A stretch of 64,000 nucleotides of DNA, taken from Psoroptes ovis (taxonomy: Eukaryota; Arthropoda; Arachnida; Sarcoptiformes; Psoroptidae). Positions 36,191 through 49,069 of the stretch are shown here, piece after piece; position 1 is the first letter of the stretch, and the number at the start of each line of letters is the position of its first letter. The position numbers and the translations under genes were made by a program. The stretch is taken from assembly GCA_002943765.1 (NCBI GenBank), contig PQWQ01000018.1, positions 705,501 to 769,500 on the forward strand. Reading direction: 5' to 3'. The notes under the pieces were generated by a model. The model saw nothing but the letters and a program-made list of their open reading frames with translations. It did not search any database and was not told the origin of the DNA.

Positions 36191-36721
36191 TCAAATCAAT
36201 GGAAAAATCATTATTTAGTCATTTCAATTCAAAAATATGCCAATATTTATCGATTTATGTCGATTTCTATCGAGCTCTATCGATTGATCAATTCAATTGA
36301 TTGATTGATTGATCGATCAATTCAAAATTCAATTTTACTTCGATTATATCCAATTCAATTGTCTTGTGTCTACTTTATGCTTGTCTCAAGTATTATATGT
36401 TTGATGCGCTTCTGTGGTCGTGTCTATGTGTGTATGTGATATATTAATTTAAATTATTATTATTATTATTAGAATTATCAATGTCAAAATTCAATTATCG
36501 TCTACGTTTGAAGTGTTTGCTTGTCTCAAGATTTTGATATTTTGATATTTAAGATGTATCTTGATTCAATTGTTTTGTATTATTTTTAATATTTTTAAAT
36601 CTTATAAATTTTGTATGAAATTTTAAAATTTTTTGAAAAAATAAAGCTATTTAATTCAATTTGATCGATTGTTTGATTGTTGTTATTATTAAAATATCCA
36701 TTTTCAAATTTAAAAAAAAAA
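36191..36721. other. Intergenic 530 bp
   Basis: Contains clustered TATCGAT/GATCGATC and GATTGATT motifs (36250-36320), probably the 3' UTR of the preceding gene, and an AATAAAG near 36640. No coding sequence was seen. Confidence 0.4.
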
Positions 36722-37182
36722 ATGAAACAATTCAAGTTTTCAGCATTCATTCTATTATCATTGATCGTTGCAATATCGATCGTCAATGGACAATTGATTA
36801 TCGATGAAAATGATCCAATCGGTAAACAAATCATAGAAATATTGATTAAAGCAATCGATAATTATCGAATTCAGCATTATAATGATCACAATGATTATCA
36901 TTTGAAACGTTTGGTTCATACGTTTGGTGAAGAACCGAAATATTCGGTCAAAATGATTGTTGCCGATCAATCAGATCAAAAGGTTTGTGATGAATGAATT
37001 TCCCAATTTGTGATAAATTCTTCAATCAAATCAATGTTTGATTTTAATTATTTTTTTATATTTTCCATTTTTTACTCTATTAAAAATAGACCTTACAATG
37101 TACAGTGGTGCTGTTTGTAAACGTTTCGAAAGACCAAAAAACGACAACATATTCAACAGGTGATGTTAATTGCGATAATTAA
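36722..37182 (+). CDS. Small secreted cystatin-like protein
   Basis: Two exons, 36722-36982 and 37090-37182, with a 107-nt GT-AG intron in phase 0; 117 residues. A clear signal peptide (MKQFKFSAFILLSLIVAISI, ending near VNG) is followed by a predicted helix (GKQIIEILIKAIDNYRIQHY), then beta-strand-like segments (YSVKMIVADQ, LQCTVVLFVNV) and a Cys near the C terminus (GDVNC). This order (helix, strands, C-x-V-x-L/F-V strand, terminal Cys) is that of secreted cystatin-fold proteins. The inhibitory QxVxG motif is absent; the corresponding position reads roughly FGEEP. A classical papain-inhibiting function is therefore not supported. The fold assignment is from pattern only. The short second exon is supported by splice consensus, frame and the placement of both Cys codons. 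Confidence 0.6.
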
Positions 37183-37742
37183 TTGTGTTTCTATGATTTC
37201 AAATGATGTTTTGAATGGAAACAATTTCGAATTTCCGAATGAATGATGAGAAAAATCGAGGAAATTTCAAAGTTATTCAATTAATTTGTTTCCAAAATTT
37301 TAAAAAAAAAATTTCAAATTAAAATTGAATAAAATCAAATTTGTCATAATTTATAATCATTATTATTTCATTGTGTATTATTTGTGCATTATTTGATTGT
37401 ATTCAATCAAATATTAATCATAATTATAGCGTAATTACTTTGATTGTTCTGAAAACAAAGACAAACAAACATACAAAACAATGATAGATCTTTGTAGAGA
37501 TATATGAACAACAACAGTAATTATTGTCTTACATATTTTCATTTTTCATTATTTTCATATTTGTGAAACACACGAACAAACAAATATTGATATTCAAATA
37601 GCAGTTCCAAGAGAAAAAAAACAGTTCCAAGACAGCAAAACATTGACAATAAACATAGTCATTGATTGACTAAATTATTATCATTGTTTCTTGGTTGAAT
37701 GTTTGCTGTAAATTTTAAATTTGATTTGTGTATTTGTATGTT

Positions 37743-37761
37743 TGTGTGTGTGTGTGTGTGT
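37743..37761. repeat. (TG)n microsatellite
   Basis: Pure TG dinucleotide repeat of about 19 bp. Confidence 0.85.
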
Positions 37762-38230
37762 TCGATTGTAATTACAAAACCAAATTGAAATTGTAAAAAT
37801 TCAAATGAAAATTGAATGAAATGAATTGTAAAATTAATTGTAATCAGATTTAAAATTATTAATAATTAATTAGGTACAATTCGTCAATATACAAATGAAT
37901 TTATATATATGTTTGTATTGATATTATTTGAGACATATATATCCGCTTTGTTTCATATAAAGACAATCAAAACAATCAAAGGCTTATTAGATATACATTT
38001 ATTTGAAATTTTTATTTGAAATATTTATTTATTTATTTTCTACCATTTTGAAACGGAACTAATTATCCAATAGACACACACACAGACATTTAAAATCATT
38101 AATTATCATTGTGATAACCATTTAATTCAATAACGAATTTTTTTTTGTTTTCGTTCATTGACAATTGCCGGCAATGAACAATTAATTGACAATACAAATG
38201 TAAAGCAATTGAATTATTTGAAATTTTTAC

Positions 38231-38324
38231 GATGATTGTCCTAAAAGTTTTTGTCGATTTTCTACTGACGTTTTACATTGATTGCTATTGATTCAACAGA
38301 CAAGAACTTATTGGACAGCCCAAT
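38231..38324 (+). mobile_element. Diverged copy F of the inverted-repeat element
   Basis: Left part ATTGTCCTAAAAGTTTTTG, CGATTTTC; right part TATTGATTCAACAG, AAGAACTTATTGGACAGCC. Both match the family in order, with about 12 extra bases in the middle and worn ends. Older copy by appearance. Confidence 0.5.
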
Positions 38325-39182
38325 GGCTCTCAATTGTATTAAAAACAATACACTAATTTCAACAACAGCAAAAAACAATGACAATATATTGATTTATTCA
38401 CTTGTAAATCAATCAATAATTAATCATCGATCAATCAATGATTAATGTATTTCAATATTCATTCAAAATTAATTCAAAAATCAACAAACATTCAATATTC
38501 ACATCAAAGACAAGTAGCCAGGTAATGGCCAGGTATTCTTTAATTCGAAATATTTTTTGATTTTTAAAATATTTTTGAAAATTTTCTCCAATATTTAGGG
38601 TTCACCAAGCTGTTCATGTGTCCAATGTTGGTGGATAATGTTTCAAACAAGTTTTTCTCATATTTTCAATGCATTTTCGATGAATTAACATTGGAAAACA
38701 TCATATCAAACCTTGATCATATTCGAAACATTTAAATGGAATTTTTTTTCCATTTGAATCTAAAAATCTTGAATTTTTTTTTTTTGAAATCTTGATTTCT
38801 TAAAATCTTGATTTTCAAATAATCAATCAAATAACCGAAGATAAATGATAATAATCATTCGAGGTTAAAAATTTTTTCCAATTTTTTGAACCGAAAAAAT
38901 CGAAAAAATTAAATATTTTAAAATTTCGAAGGGCAAAATTGATTAGAAAAATATTCATTTATTTATTACAAGTCTTGAGATATTAATGCATAAATTGGTC
39001 AGTCATATATGGAGACATGGACATGCATCAACATGAGTCGTAAGTAACCTCATCACCATTACCATCATCATTATTACTATCTTCGACATCGAAAAAAAAA
39101 ACCAGTCGAATATTTTGGATTTGATATTTGTACTTGTTGCTTTGAACCTTTGAAATTTGAATGAATTGAGTTTTTAATTTAT

Positions 39183-39260
39183 TAGGCTGCTCGAAAAGTT
39201 CATTCCGATCAATCAATAGAGTTGCTCGAAAATATCGGCCAGAACTTTCCGGACAGCCTA
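39183..39260 (-). mobile_element. Short mariner-type inverted-repeat element, copy D
   Basis: Starts TAGGCTGCTCGAAAAGTTC and ends GAACTTTCCGGACAGCCTA, with the core AATCAATAGAGTTG in reverse orientation. 78 bp with A+T-rich flanks (ATT...ATA). Confidence 0.72.
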
Positions 39261-40958
39261 ATATTTATTTTTATATTTTACCTGTTCCGAAGTAATATTT
39301 GAAAAAATAAAAAATAAATGTTAATTTTTCATCTCCGACTTATCGAAAATGTTCGACTTGTCGAATCATGTATAATGTTAACTTGTTTTTTTACCTAGTT
39401 TACCATACATTCATTTGATATTCGATAGAGGTCCAGTTATATCTTGATTTTTTTCTTCTCGGTATATATTCGGGTATTTAATTGCCATTATAATCTTTGA
39501 ATATTTTCATTTCGTTACTTTTTCATGCCCAATCCATCTACCATTAATTGAGAATCAACGATATGATACTCATGAAAGTTCAATTCGTGTATCTTCATTT
39601 ATTTCGTTTCGTTGTTTTTAGTTGATTTTCCATAAATATTTTTTTTTTTTCATGGCTTAAAATGCGATTTAAATGGCTAAAATAGCATTATTATTATTAT
39701 TATTATTACATTACCCATTACGATTATGATCATATCATATGAATGAATGTATGAATAAATGAATGAAATGTTTCAAATTGTGGACAAGAACATCGAACAT
39801 CGGCATCAAAAAATAGCATATATTTATGATCAGCCATAGAAAAAATGACCAAGATAACCAAAAAAAAAAAAACCAGTCTTTACGATGTCTTTTTTCGATG
39901 GCTGATTATTGATGATGTTGATGATGATGATGATCAAAATGATGATGGTTCGAGCAAATAAATATAAATAAATTTGGCTCTAAAATAATAAGTATTATCA
40001 TCATCATCATCATCAATCGATGATATTATCTTAGAAAAATCCATGTACATCTATGGATACATAAATATAGAAATAAATATGAATATTTATGTTTATAAAT
40101 ACTCATTCATTTATTTATTAATGTATTTATTTTAGAAAAAAATAATGTTATAAATAAACAAATGAATAAATGATGAATAATTATTTAAATATTAATTATA
40201 ATAATTGAAATAAAATAAAAAAAACATAGATGTAATGATAATCATTGGTCATTGTTTGGTTTGGTTAATTTAGATCCATGTTAATTGATGGTGATGGTAT
40301 TTGCATCCGAAAACTGATTAGTAAATCAGTGACTAGATGTTCAAATATCATATTTAGAAAAACCAAATAAAGGATAATGGATAATCGAATATTTTTTATG
40401 GATAAATTTCATTGATTAATTAGGACAATCTCCCTTTGTTTTATTAAGAAAATTATAAATTATTTTTGACCATTTTTACAACCATAATGGCTTGAAGCAA
40501 ATGAAGATGAAGAAAATGCATCATCATCATTTATGATTAAAAACCAATGAATGAATATATTTGAGCATTGATCATTATAAATATTCGCTCATTTATACAT
40601 TTTATAAATCGATTATACGTCGATAATAATCATTATAAAAATCGGTTAAAATGGTCAACAATCATTCGAAATTAATGATCATCATCATTGTTTGACCTAG
40701 TGTATTATATTTATAGACAAACAAACAAATAAAATTAATGACCAAAACATGTTATATTGTTTGTATTATTATCTGGCTGTTGGTGTTTAGCCTAGAAAAT
40801 CATTTATTCATTCATTTATTTACACAAAAAGAAGTAAAAACAATGAAATTTCAATTAAACAAAACAACATCAATTATCATTACTTGGCATATTTAAGATT
40901 CAAATATTCAATTATTTCTGTTTCGATTTTCGCCAATCATTTCCAATCGATTCATCAT

Positions 40959-43685
40959 TCAACAAATATCAAATTTCAATTTTTGACGTTTAATATTTAT
41001 GAACTTTTGCTGTTTTTGCTGCTGTTGTTCCGGTGGTTCAAATTGTCGACACAATCGAAGAATCTTGTCCGACATTTGACGCTTTTTAACCGTTACTGTT
41101 TTACTGACATTCGATGGTGTTGTATAATTATCAGCCGTCATCATCGATGATGATGATTGATTCGATATTTTAATTATGCTTGAATAATTTGAAATGTTAC
41201 GATTCATGCTTCGGCCACTATTGATAAATGATGGTGATGATAATTGTATTTTTGGTGATCGCGGTCGTGGTGGTGATATCATTTTCAATTTATTGATTTT
41301 TGTTAATTTTTGTTGCTGCTGTTGTTGCTGTTGCCGTTGTTGAATATGATATGATCGATTATTATTTTGTTTATCATTCTGATTATGATTATTATGATTA
41401 TTGATATCATTCATATGACTATTAATCATAACAATTGATCGATTGTGTGATTGATTTATTTTATATCTGACCGGTGTTTGATAATAAAGTCTATCATAAA
41501 CGGTCATTTTTTTCAACAACAACGATGATGATGATGATGATGATTCATTATTATTTGTATTTATTTTGATTGTATTTTGTTTATGATTATTTTTCTTTAG
41601 TTCATCATAATCATTTATGATTTGATGATTTGATTTCAATTGTTGTTGCGGTGGTCGTAGCTGCTTTGATGATTGATTGAAAATAATTATACGTCTACGG
41701 TAATCGGCCACTGTCAAACAATCAGCACACACACAATGATTGATGGAAATTTTTTTTCATTAAAAATATTTTAAAAAATTGGTTGAAAATAAAAGAAAAA
41801 ATTCAATAAGCAAACATTGGATCAAATTGGATTTTAAACTTTAAAAAAATCAAATATTTACATAATATTTTAAATTTAATCTCCCATTCTTGACATCGTT
41901 GATTCCATTGATGTAATTCAATACGAAATTGTGTTAATATTGTTAACAATGATGATCGATCATCATCATTCAATTGTTTTCGGCAATTGACGTTTTCATA
42001 TTTTTTCAATTTAACTAAAATTGAATTGAAATCATAACGATTTTCTAACATTTGTTTTGATATGATTAAAGGTTTCGTATCTAACTTTGTTGGTGGTAAA
42101 TGTTTTCGTAGATATTCATTAAATTTTGAAACTAAGGTTTTTTAAAAATTGAAAATTGATTATTATTTTTTTAAAATTTAATTTCCATTAAACAAAGCAT
42201 ACGAATATACTTACGTAAGAAATTTGTTTCGATTTTGAAATAATCTAAACGTTTTTGAAATTGTTCAAGATTTTTTCGTAGATTTGCTTTCAAATCATCT
42301 TCGACAGCTATTTCTTCGTTGAAACAATCACCTGATAGATGATAATTTTGTTGATTTTCCAAGCGTATTCGTTTAACTTTTCGACCAAAATTCAATACAC
42401 GAAGATTTGCAGCTAAATCTCTATGGTCTGACCGAACACATAATATCATTCGTATATTTGTTTGAAATTTTAGAAATCTTTTAAGAAAATGTGTTAATTT
42501 ACTTTCACGATATGGAATAAGAAATGTTTTTGTTTTATCATCGATTCGATCATTCATTTTTTGTATCGCATCAAAACAAGCACGTAAAATCATCAAAGAA
42601 TTATTGATTTGTCCAGCTTCGCACAATTTTTTACCAAAATTTTCCGTACGATTAGCTTGTTCTAACCCGGCTAAATCAACAATACAAAATTGATTTATAT
42701 TCAATAATTTCGGATTGTTTACGGTAAAATAAACCAATTTAATTGTAAAAACACTATGTGATCGACTTGATTGTTCATTCATTTTGGTAGCCGATATTTG
42801 ACGATTTTGTAACCCAAACAAATACACCCGGAATGCTTCGTCTAAATTATTAACTTCGATTTCGTTTGCACCTTTTGCATAAATCATTTGATTACAATCA
42901 TTAACTAAAATTAATTTTGTACGTTTAAAATCCATTTGTTTTGGATCAGGCACTTCCAAAAGATCATAAATATCATTGTTATAAATTTCAACAAACGATA
43001 TAAACAATGAATAACGATTGTTTTTGATTTTGTCGGTCAATGATGTTGATACATTATCATTATCGTAATCACCATCATTATCATCATCATCATCATCATC
43101 ATACATATCAATGCATGTATGAGACCATTGTTTTAATATTTTTGTATATCGTTGCACATACAATAAGCTCATTGATGATAATGCTTCATTAAATGATTGC
43201 CATCCATCATTATTATAATCATAATAGTAATTATCATTATCATTATGATCAAAATGATTGATTGTAATGAAAAATCCATTTTCATTGTTTGATTTGACAA
43301 AATTTTTTTTATTCAATTGTTCATTCGGTATACGATTAAATAAATATGCCAATATTCGAGGTATAAGACCAGGTGCATCAGGTGTACCATTGATTGTATA
43401 AGATTTGCCTGAAGATGTTATACCGTAAGCAAATAGGAGGCCATCTTTATCTTCGATTATCATAGAATCAATTAATGGTCGACATATTCGATTGAATAAT
43501 GTTAATTGATCAACATTGACATCAAAAACTTGATCAAATTCATATTCTTCAATTTGATTTGTATTCGAATTCTTAATGCTTACGTTTCGATCATCAATGA
43601 CGGTGATATCATTTTCAAATTGATTTTCATCATTCGGTCTTAGCCGTAAATAAATTTGTATCGAAGAATTATTATTGTTATTCAT
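40959..43685 (-). CDS. Kinesin-6 family motor, MKLP1/KIF23-like
   Basis: Three exons: 43685-42215, 42131-41862, 41710-40959 (introns of 83 and 151 nt); 830 residues, slightly shorter than KIF23 (about 860-960). The motor domain is N-terminal. Motifs: IQIYLRLRP, nucleotide loop FAYGITSSGKSYTING (P-loop 88-95), FVEIYNNDIYDLLE, switch I NEQSSRSHSVFTIKL, switch II DLAGLEQANRT and YRESKLTHFLKRF. GLLFAYGITSSGKS and the IYAKGANEIEVNNLDEAF region resemble kinesin-6 motors, which bundle antiparallel microtubules at the spindle midzone in cytokinesis. A large acidic, Asp-rich insert sits before switch I, as kinesin-6 motors have a long loop 6. Switch II is normally DLAGSER; here SER has become LEQ. The C-terminal half is a short coiled-coil-prone region and a basic, Gln/Asn-rich tail. 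Confidence 0.88.
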
Positions 43686-43881
43686 TTGATTATGGTTTTT
43701 TCTTAATTTCAGAAATTAATCTCGGTCTCAAAGTTTCAATTTTGAATTTTTTCTCATGAATTTAAATGAAAAAATCTTCAAATAATCAAATATATTTGTT
43801 TAAATTAACCGAATTAAAAAATTGAATCAAAATTGTATTAAAAATTTGAAGATTTGAAATTTTTAAAAAATGATAAAAATA

Positions 43882-43896
43882 ACGCCATCTAGTGAT
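43882..43896 (-). promoter_or_regulatory. Candidate CTCF-like site upstream of the kinesin gene
   Basis: The minus strand reads CACTAGATGGCG, matching the widely conserved CTCF core CCACYAGATGGCG except for the first base. A second, looser match (CGACAGATGTCGC) lies about 55 bp away near 43945. Prediction from motif only. Confidence 0.3.
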
Positions 43897-45020
43897 GAAG
43901 TTTTTAAGCTTTTGGATGAATATTTTTCAAAATAATTTTGCATCGACAGATGTCGCTGACGCTTGAGCTAAATTTGAAATTTGAATTTTTTTTTTGCGCT
44001 TCAAAACTGAAATTGAATCAAATTTGAAATTGAGATCCACAAATTGGTAACTAAAGAAACCAAATATTACACCAATTCGATATCTTAATTCAATAAATAG
44101 AGAATGTAAATCAATATATTTGTACAGGGGCGAATCAATACAATGGGATTGATTGTAATATTATCAATATAATAATGATAATAACTATTGGTAATTTTAC
44201 GTCTTATCATAAATGTAATTGTACATAAATGATAACCAAAAAAAACAAGGCGATAGTTTTGTCATTTGTTTACTTTAAGTGCTAAAGATCGAACTTTATT
44301 GATTTATCATTGATTGATTACGATATTTGATTGAAATCAATGAATTAATCGATTGATTTTAATTGAATCCGATTCATTTTGATTGATCAACCAGCCAACA
44401 GCAAGAACAATCATAAAAATCTCAAAATAATCAATTTTCCAACGGAAGAACTGCGTCCTTGTTCATAGAATATTCAAATGATTCATATGTTCAAATGATT
44501 CAAATGTTCAATTTCCAATCAATCAATCAATCAATTTTCAATCGATCAGTCGATCAATTCAATTGATTTTCAACTTATTTCCAAATATATCTTGTACTTG
44601 TTCTTGTACTGGCCAATGAATAGTCCTCTTGATATTACGATGATTTCTCAAATTTTTCCACTTCAATTACGTAATTCAATATTTACAATGTTAAATATTA
44701 TGTTTCAATGAATGAAATTGAATAAATTAAAATTCATATTTTGCTTATTTTAATATCATGAAAAAAAAATTGAAAAAAAACTGAAATATCTACGACTATT
44801 GAATTGGAGAGATGATAGAAAAACCATTCATTCATTTCTGAAAAGAGAATAGAACACCATTGTTATTTATTATTATTATTATCATTGAAAAAATTGATGA
44901 ATATTTTCAGTTGAAAGAAGCAAAAAAAAAACGCAATATCACTATACATAACAATTGTGTATCCTCTTAACGACAAAAAAAATGAAATGAAATGAAAATT
45001 TTTTTGAGCAAAGATAACGG

Positions 45021-45076
45021 CAACAACAACAACAACATCGACATCGACAACATCAACAACGACGACGACGACGACG
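45021..45076. repeat. CAA/CGA/GAC triplet array
   Basis: Runs of CAACAA, CATCGA and GACGACGAC in succession. It keeps a spurious frame open on the minus strand (poly-Val). Confidence 0.8.
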
Positions 45077-46475
45077 ATGAAGACGATTGACGATAGAGGT
45101 ACATGAAGAACATGATTATTCAATGAATGAATGAATGGTTAATTGAATAACTGAATGAATGATTAAATGAATAACTTAATGAATGACTTAATGAATGAAT
45201 TAATTAATTAATTAATAGATGAATTAGTGATGATAATATTCACAAGATTAAAGGAAAATCATCACCGATATCACCGTTAATTCAATCAAACAATGATAAT
45301 TCAAGTGTTTATATGTTGTTCTAACACTATTGACAAACACGTACACATGTATTCAATAAATCGTCTACAAATATTTAATTTATTGTGATAAATATAAATC
45401 TTAAAATGTTTCTGATTTATCATTATTATTATCAATGTATCTATTTTTATTTTATCAATCAATCAATTGAATCCAATCATTTCATAGTTGTATAAATCAA
45501 TTAAATCAATGTATCAACTGATGGATTGATGTATTAATCAAACATTCAATCAACCAATCGATCAATCAATTAATTGATCATTTAAAATTCAATCATCGCT
45601 GTACTCAAAACAATCATCGAAAGCATCGAAATGAATTAATAATAATAGGATTTATTTCTGAATTCAAGTTTTTTGTATTTATTTTTATTTATTTCTGTGA
45701 CAAAATGTGTATAATTTAGTTTGTTGCCAAATTTTAATATAATCATCATCATTTGTTGTTGGTGAATTTCTACGGCTAAAAATTAATATCAGTGATTATG
45801 AACATTAATACATGTGTATGTACATGTCTAATTTGCCAGAATATCACCATTCATTGCCAAGGTTTTCTACTGAATTTTAACTTCAATTACTACGATAAAT
45901 TATAAGCCATTTTTTAGTTCTAGTAAATTGATATCATTAAATTTTTTTTTGTGAAAATGTTGACATTCATCCAAAATCAATCATCATTATAAATTCAGAA
46001 ATAAACAATCAAAAGCTTAAACTAAATTTAAAAATAAATTTAAAATTAAACTCCAAATTGCAAACACACACACACACTAGTCTTGGATGAATATGTGATG
46101 AATTTTTAAATTTTTAAATTTTTAAAATAAATCATCAAAATCATAGTAAATAATTCAATGATTGAATGATCAGCCTAAATTTATTTAGCAACAGGTCATG
46201 TGCATAGAATTTACATTTGTTTTCATTTAAAATTCAATCAGCTGTTAGCAGATTTTAAATCAATTTTGTTTATTTTGAGTGTTTTAATTCATAAATGTTT
46301 TCATTTTTTAATTTCTTCAATCATGAAGATTGCAAATCATTGAATGAATTAATCGTGTTTTTTAGATTTGTTTGTTTTGGTTTTTTTGTTTTTGAAAATC
46401 ATCATATTAATTCATAAAATAAGCCATAATAATCACTAAATTAATGATCATCATTATCACTCTAATACGCACAAT

Positions 46476-48022
46476 ATGGAACCGAATTTTGTTTTATGGT
46501 TAAAATCCATTTACGATATATTGATTGGTAAAGATAGTGAATGGAAATTTTATCCATCATTTACATCGACAACAGCAACAACATCAACAAATGATGATAA
46601 TTTTGATAAACAATCATTATCATCACCATCATCATTAGCGATATCGAATGATAATAAACATGTATCATTAAATCGATCATCATCATTTGAATCAGAATTG
46701 CAACCGATCGATAGGAATGATTGTAATAAACAGGATATAAACAATAATAATAATAACAATGTTATTGATGATGATAATGATGTAATTGAAAAACATAAAA
46801 ACAATGAATGTCATTCCTCGCACTCAAGTACATTTAAATCATATCAATGTGATACTAACAATACTAGTGCTAATAATGATAATAAAATAATCATGAATAA
46901 TCACTCTAATTGTGAATCAATTGTAGTCAACAATCAATACGATTCTAATCATATTACAAAAGCAATCGCAACCACAAATGACTGTGATAATTTAAATAAT
47001 GAAAACAATAACAATGTTGATAATAATCGAAATCAAAAATTATTTTGGTCAAAATTTTGCTCAAAACCACAATCCATACAATCAAATCAATTTATTCAAA
47101 TAATGATCAATGCATTTTGTCAATGTTTACCAAAACACTATGATCCATTGATTATTGATGATATTCATGATCATCCATTTAACTCATTCGGTATGCACGA
47201 TTAATTTCATGATGAATAGAATTAATTTCATTTATTTTTTCCATTCTAACAGTGACCGTACAAACACGCCAATACAGGATCTATGGTCTCGGTAATGTTA
47301 CGAAAACAAATGAAAATGGTTACATTAAATATGTTGGCAATCATAAATTTATTGTCAATTTTATTATTTTATTGCATAACGTCAAAATACAATTAGATTG
47401 TCAATTGAAAATTGGACAACGATGGCATCGAAAACGATTATCAATGCGTAATAAAACATATGAAATGAATATAACAAAATGTCGTTTATACATTGAATTA
47501 TTGATTGATTCGCAAGAGAAATCAATACTATTTCAACGTTTATCACCGATTTCACAAGAATATAGTCATCCAATACATTTGAAGCGTAATAATAATCTCA
47601 ATTCATCATCAAAATTTAAATCATCATCATCATCATCGTATTCATCATCATTAAATCATCAAGATTCAATATCATCGACAGCAACAACATCAACCAACGA
47701 AACAACAGCAACGACATTAACCACAACGGTACCGGTTACAAGCACAACAACCACTCAAACATCTTGTCATTTTTTGTCTTTCAATCATCTATTTTCAACA
47801 TTTATCGAACGTAATATTAAAAATTATTTTATTTGTAAATTAAATCGTTTAGAAAATATTATTGTTACGAAACAACAAAATACAAATATAAATAATAATA
47901 ATGTTAATAATACAAATATCGATATTCTTAATTATGATAATTTAATTGTACGAACATCATTAGATAAAATATTGAATCTATTTCCATCAAACACAACGAA
48001 TGAATCAAATACAATCATTTAA
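46476..48022 (+). CDS. Mite group-7-like (JHBP/BPI-fold) protein with long Asn-rich N terminus
   Basis: Two exons, 46476-47190 and 47253-48022 (62-nt intron), joined in frame; 494 residues. Residues about 190-330 resemble mite group-7 proteins, which have a BPI/juvenile-hormone-binding-type fold: a helix ending in DPLIIDDIHDHPF (family: DPMKVPDH), then RQYRIYGLGNVTKTNENG (family pattern: i-v-RGL-x-x-R), strands FIVNFIILLHNVKIQLDCQL, and a late helix NHLFSTFIERNIKNYFICKL. Between them is a Ser/Thr-rich insert (about 345-405). Residues 1-185 are Asn/Ser/Asp-rich and unlike the family. No signal peptide is visible, although group-7 proteins are secreted, so an upstream exon may be missing or this member is intracellular. 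Lipid or hydrophobic ligand binding is inference. The family call rests on pattern, not on an alignment. Confidence 0.5.
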
Positions 48023-49069
48023 AATAGATAAACTTGGAATACGAAATAATATAATTAATTTTGATAGTGATAAATCATAGGAACATAGTTAATAATGATA
48101 ATAATATATTAATAATTATATCATTTGATAATGATGAATAAATAAGACAAAAAGAGATGAATCAATTTGTTAATTATGTTTATTCAATGATCATTGAGAT
48201 TTGAAGATCTCACGACTCATGAACTCATCAATGGATCGATCTTTGATTGATTTATTCAATCGTGAATATCAATAGTTTTCTTTTAAATAAATAAATCAAT
48301 CAAAGAAATTCCTTGAAGCATTTGGTCATTGTTGAAGACAATAATTATACATTTCGAAAAATATAATCTCGAATGTAAACAAACAAACGAAAAAACCAAA
48401 AGTAGCTCAACCAAACGATCAACAAGTTCGACTTTTGACTTGACCGTCCGATCGACTAACCGACCGACCAATCAATTGATTAGCCGGCAGCTAATTTATC
48501 GAAATGACGATGATAACAAGAGAGTACATTACATTACGCATCATCAGTCTTAGTATGTAATCATCATCTGGTAAAGTGGGTTCGAGAAAAATAAATATGA
48601 TCACTAAAGGCCAACACACATCCACAGGCATATGCATACATGGCCATGAATGACCATAATTGCATAGTAGTGGTGGTTGTACACCATCATTATGCATTGA
48701 ATGTGTGTTTGTAATAATGCTACCATGGAATGTTGTTTTCTTGTCTTGATTTGTTTTTTCTGTATTTTCTTGTTGTATTTTGTGCTTTGGTCATATTGGC
48801 GCGCACGTTATATTCATTCATTCAGCTTCAACTTCAACTTCAACTTGCTCATCATTCAGCTTGAAAACACGGCAGTTTTGCTGTTTTGATTGTTGAACAT
48901 TATTTTTTTTTTTTTTTTTTTTTTTTGTTATTCTATTTTCAGGGTTCAAAAGGTGATGATCATCATCATTTTCAATGTGTGTTTTGAATGGTCAATTCTT
49001 TGAACGTTGTGCTTTTTATTAACAATGTAAAACGTTTATTGAAATTATTTGATTTAGTGATTTCAAGAG
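48023..49069. other. Intergenic and probable 5' UTR of the TTC28-like gene
   Basis: Holds a long T run (about 48904-48927) followed by TTCTATTTTCAG (ends about 48943), a good 3' splice site, so a noncoding first exon of the next gene probably lies upstream. There is also a TTCAAC repeat near 48823-48845. No coding sequence was seen. Confidence 0.4.

Larger units (their letters stand above)
37183..40958. other. Gene-poor 3.8-kb interval
   Basis: No convincing coding exon. It holds a (TG)n run (37743-37761), a 12-bp palindrome ATTGCCGGCAAT (38164-38175), a diverged inverted-repeat element (38231-38324), a clear one (39183-39260) and (ATT)n/(ATC)n runs near 39690 and 40000. Confidence 0.45.
43686..46475. 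other. Gene-poor 2.8-kb interval
   Basis: No coding exon was seen. It contains a CTCF-like site (43882-43896), a CAA/GAC triplet array (45021-45076), an ATGA-rich low-complexity stretch (45121-45230) and a (CA)n patch near 46067-46078. The part next to 43686 is the kinesin 5' flank. Confidence 0.45.

Noticed and set aside
32806..37761. Searched the repeats for CRISPR-like regularly spaced arrays
   Set aside because: Only simple dinucleotide and trinucleotide repeats are present, and the sequence is eukaryotic.
44863..45123. Minus-strand frame with a poly-Val/Asp run
   Set aside because: It is kept open by the CAA/GAC triplet array.
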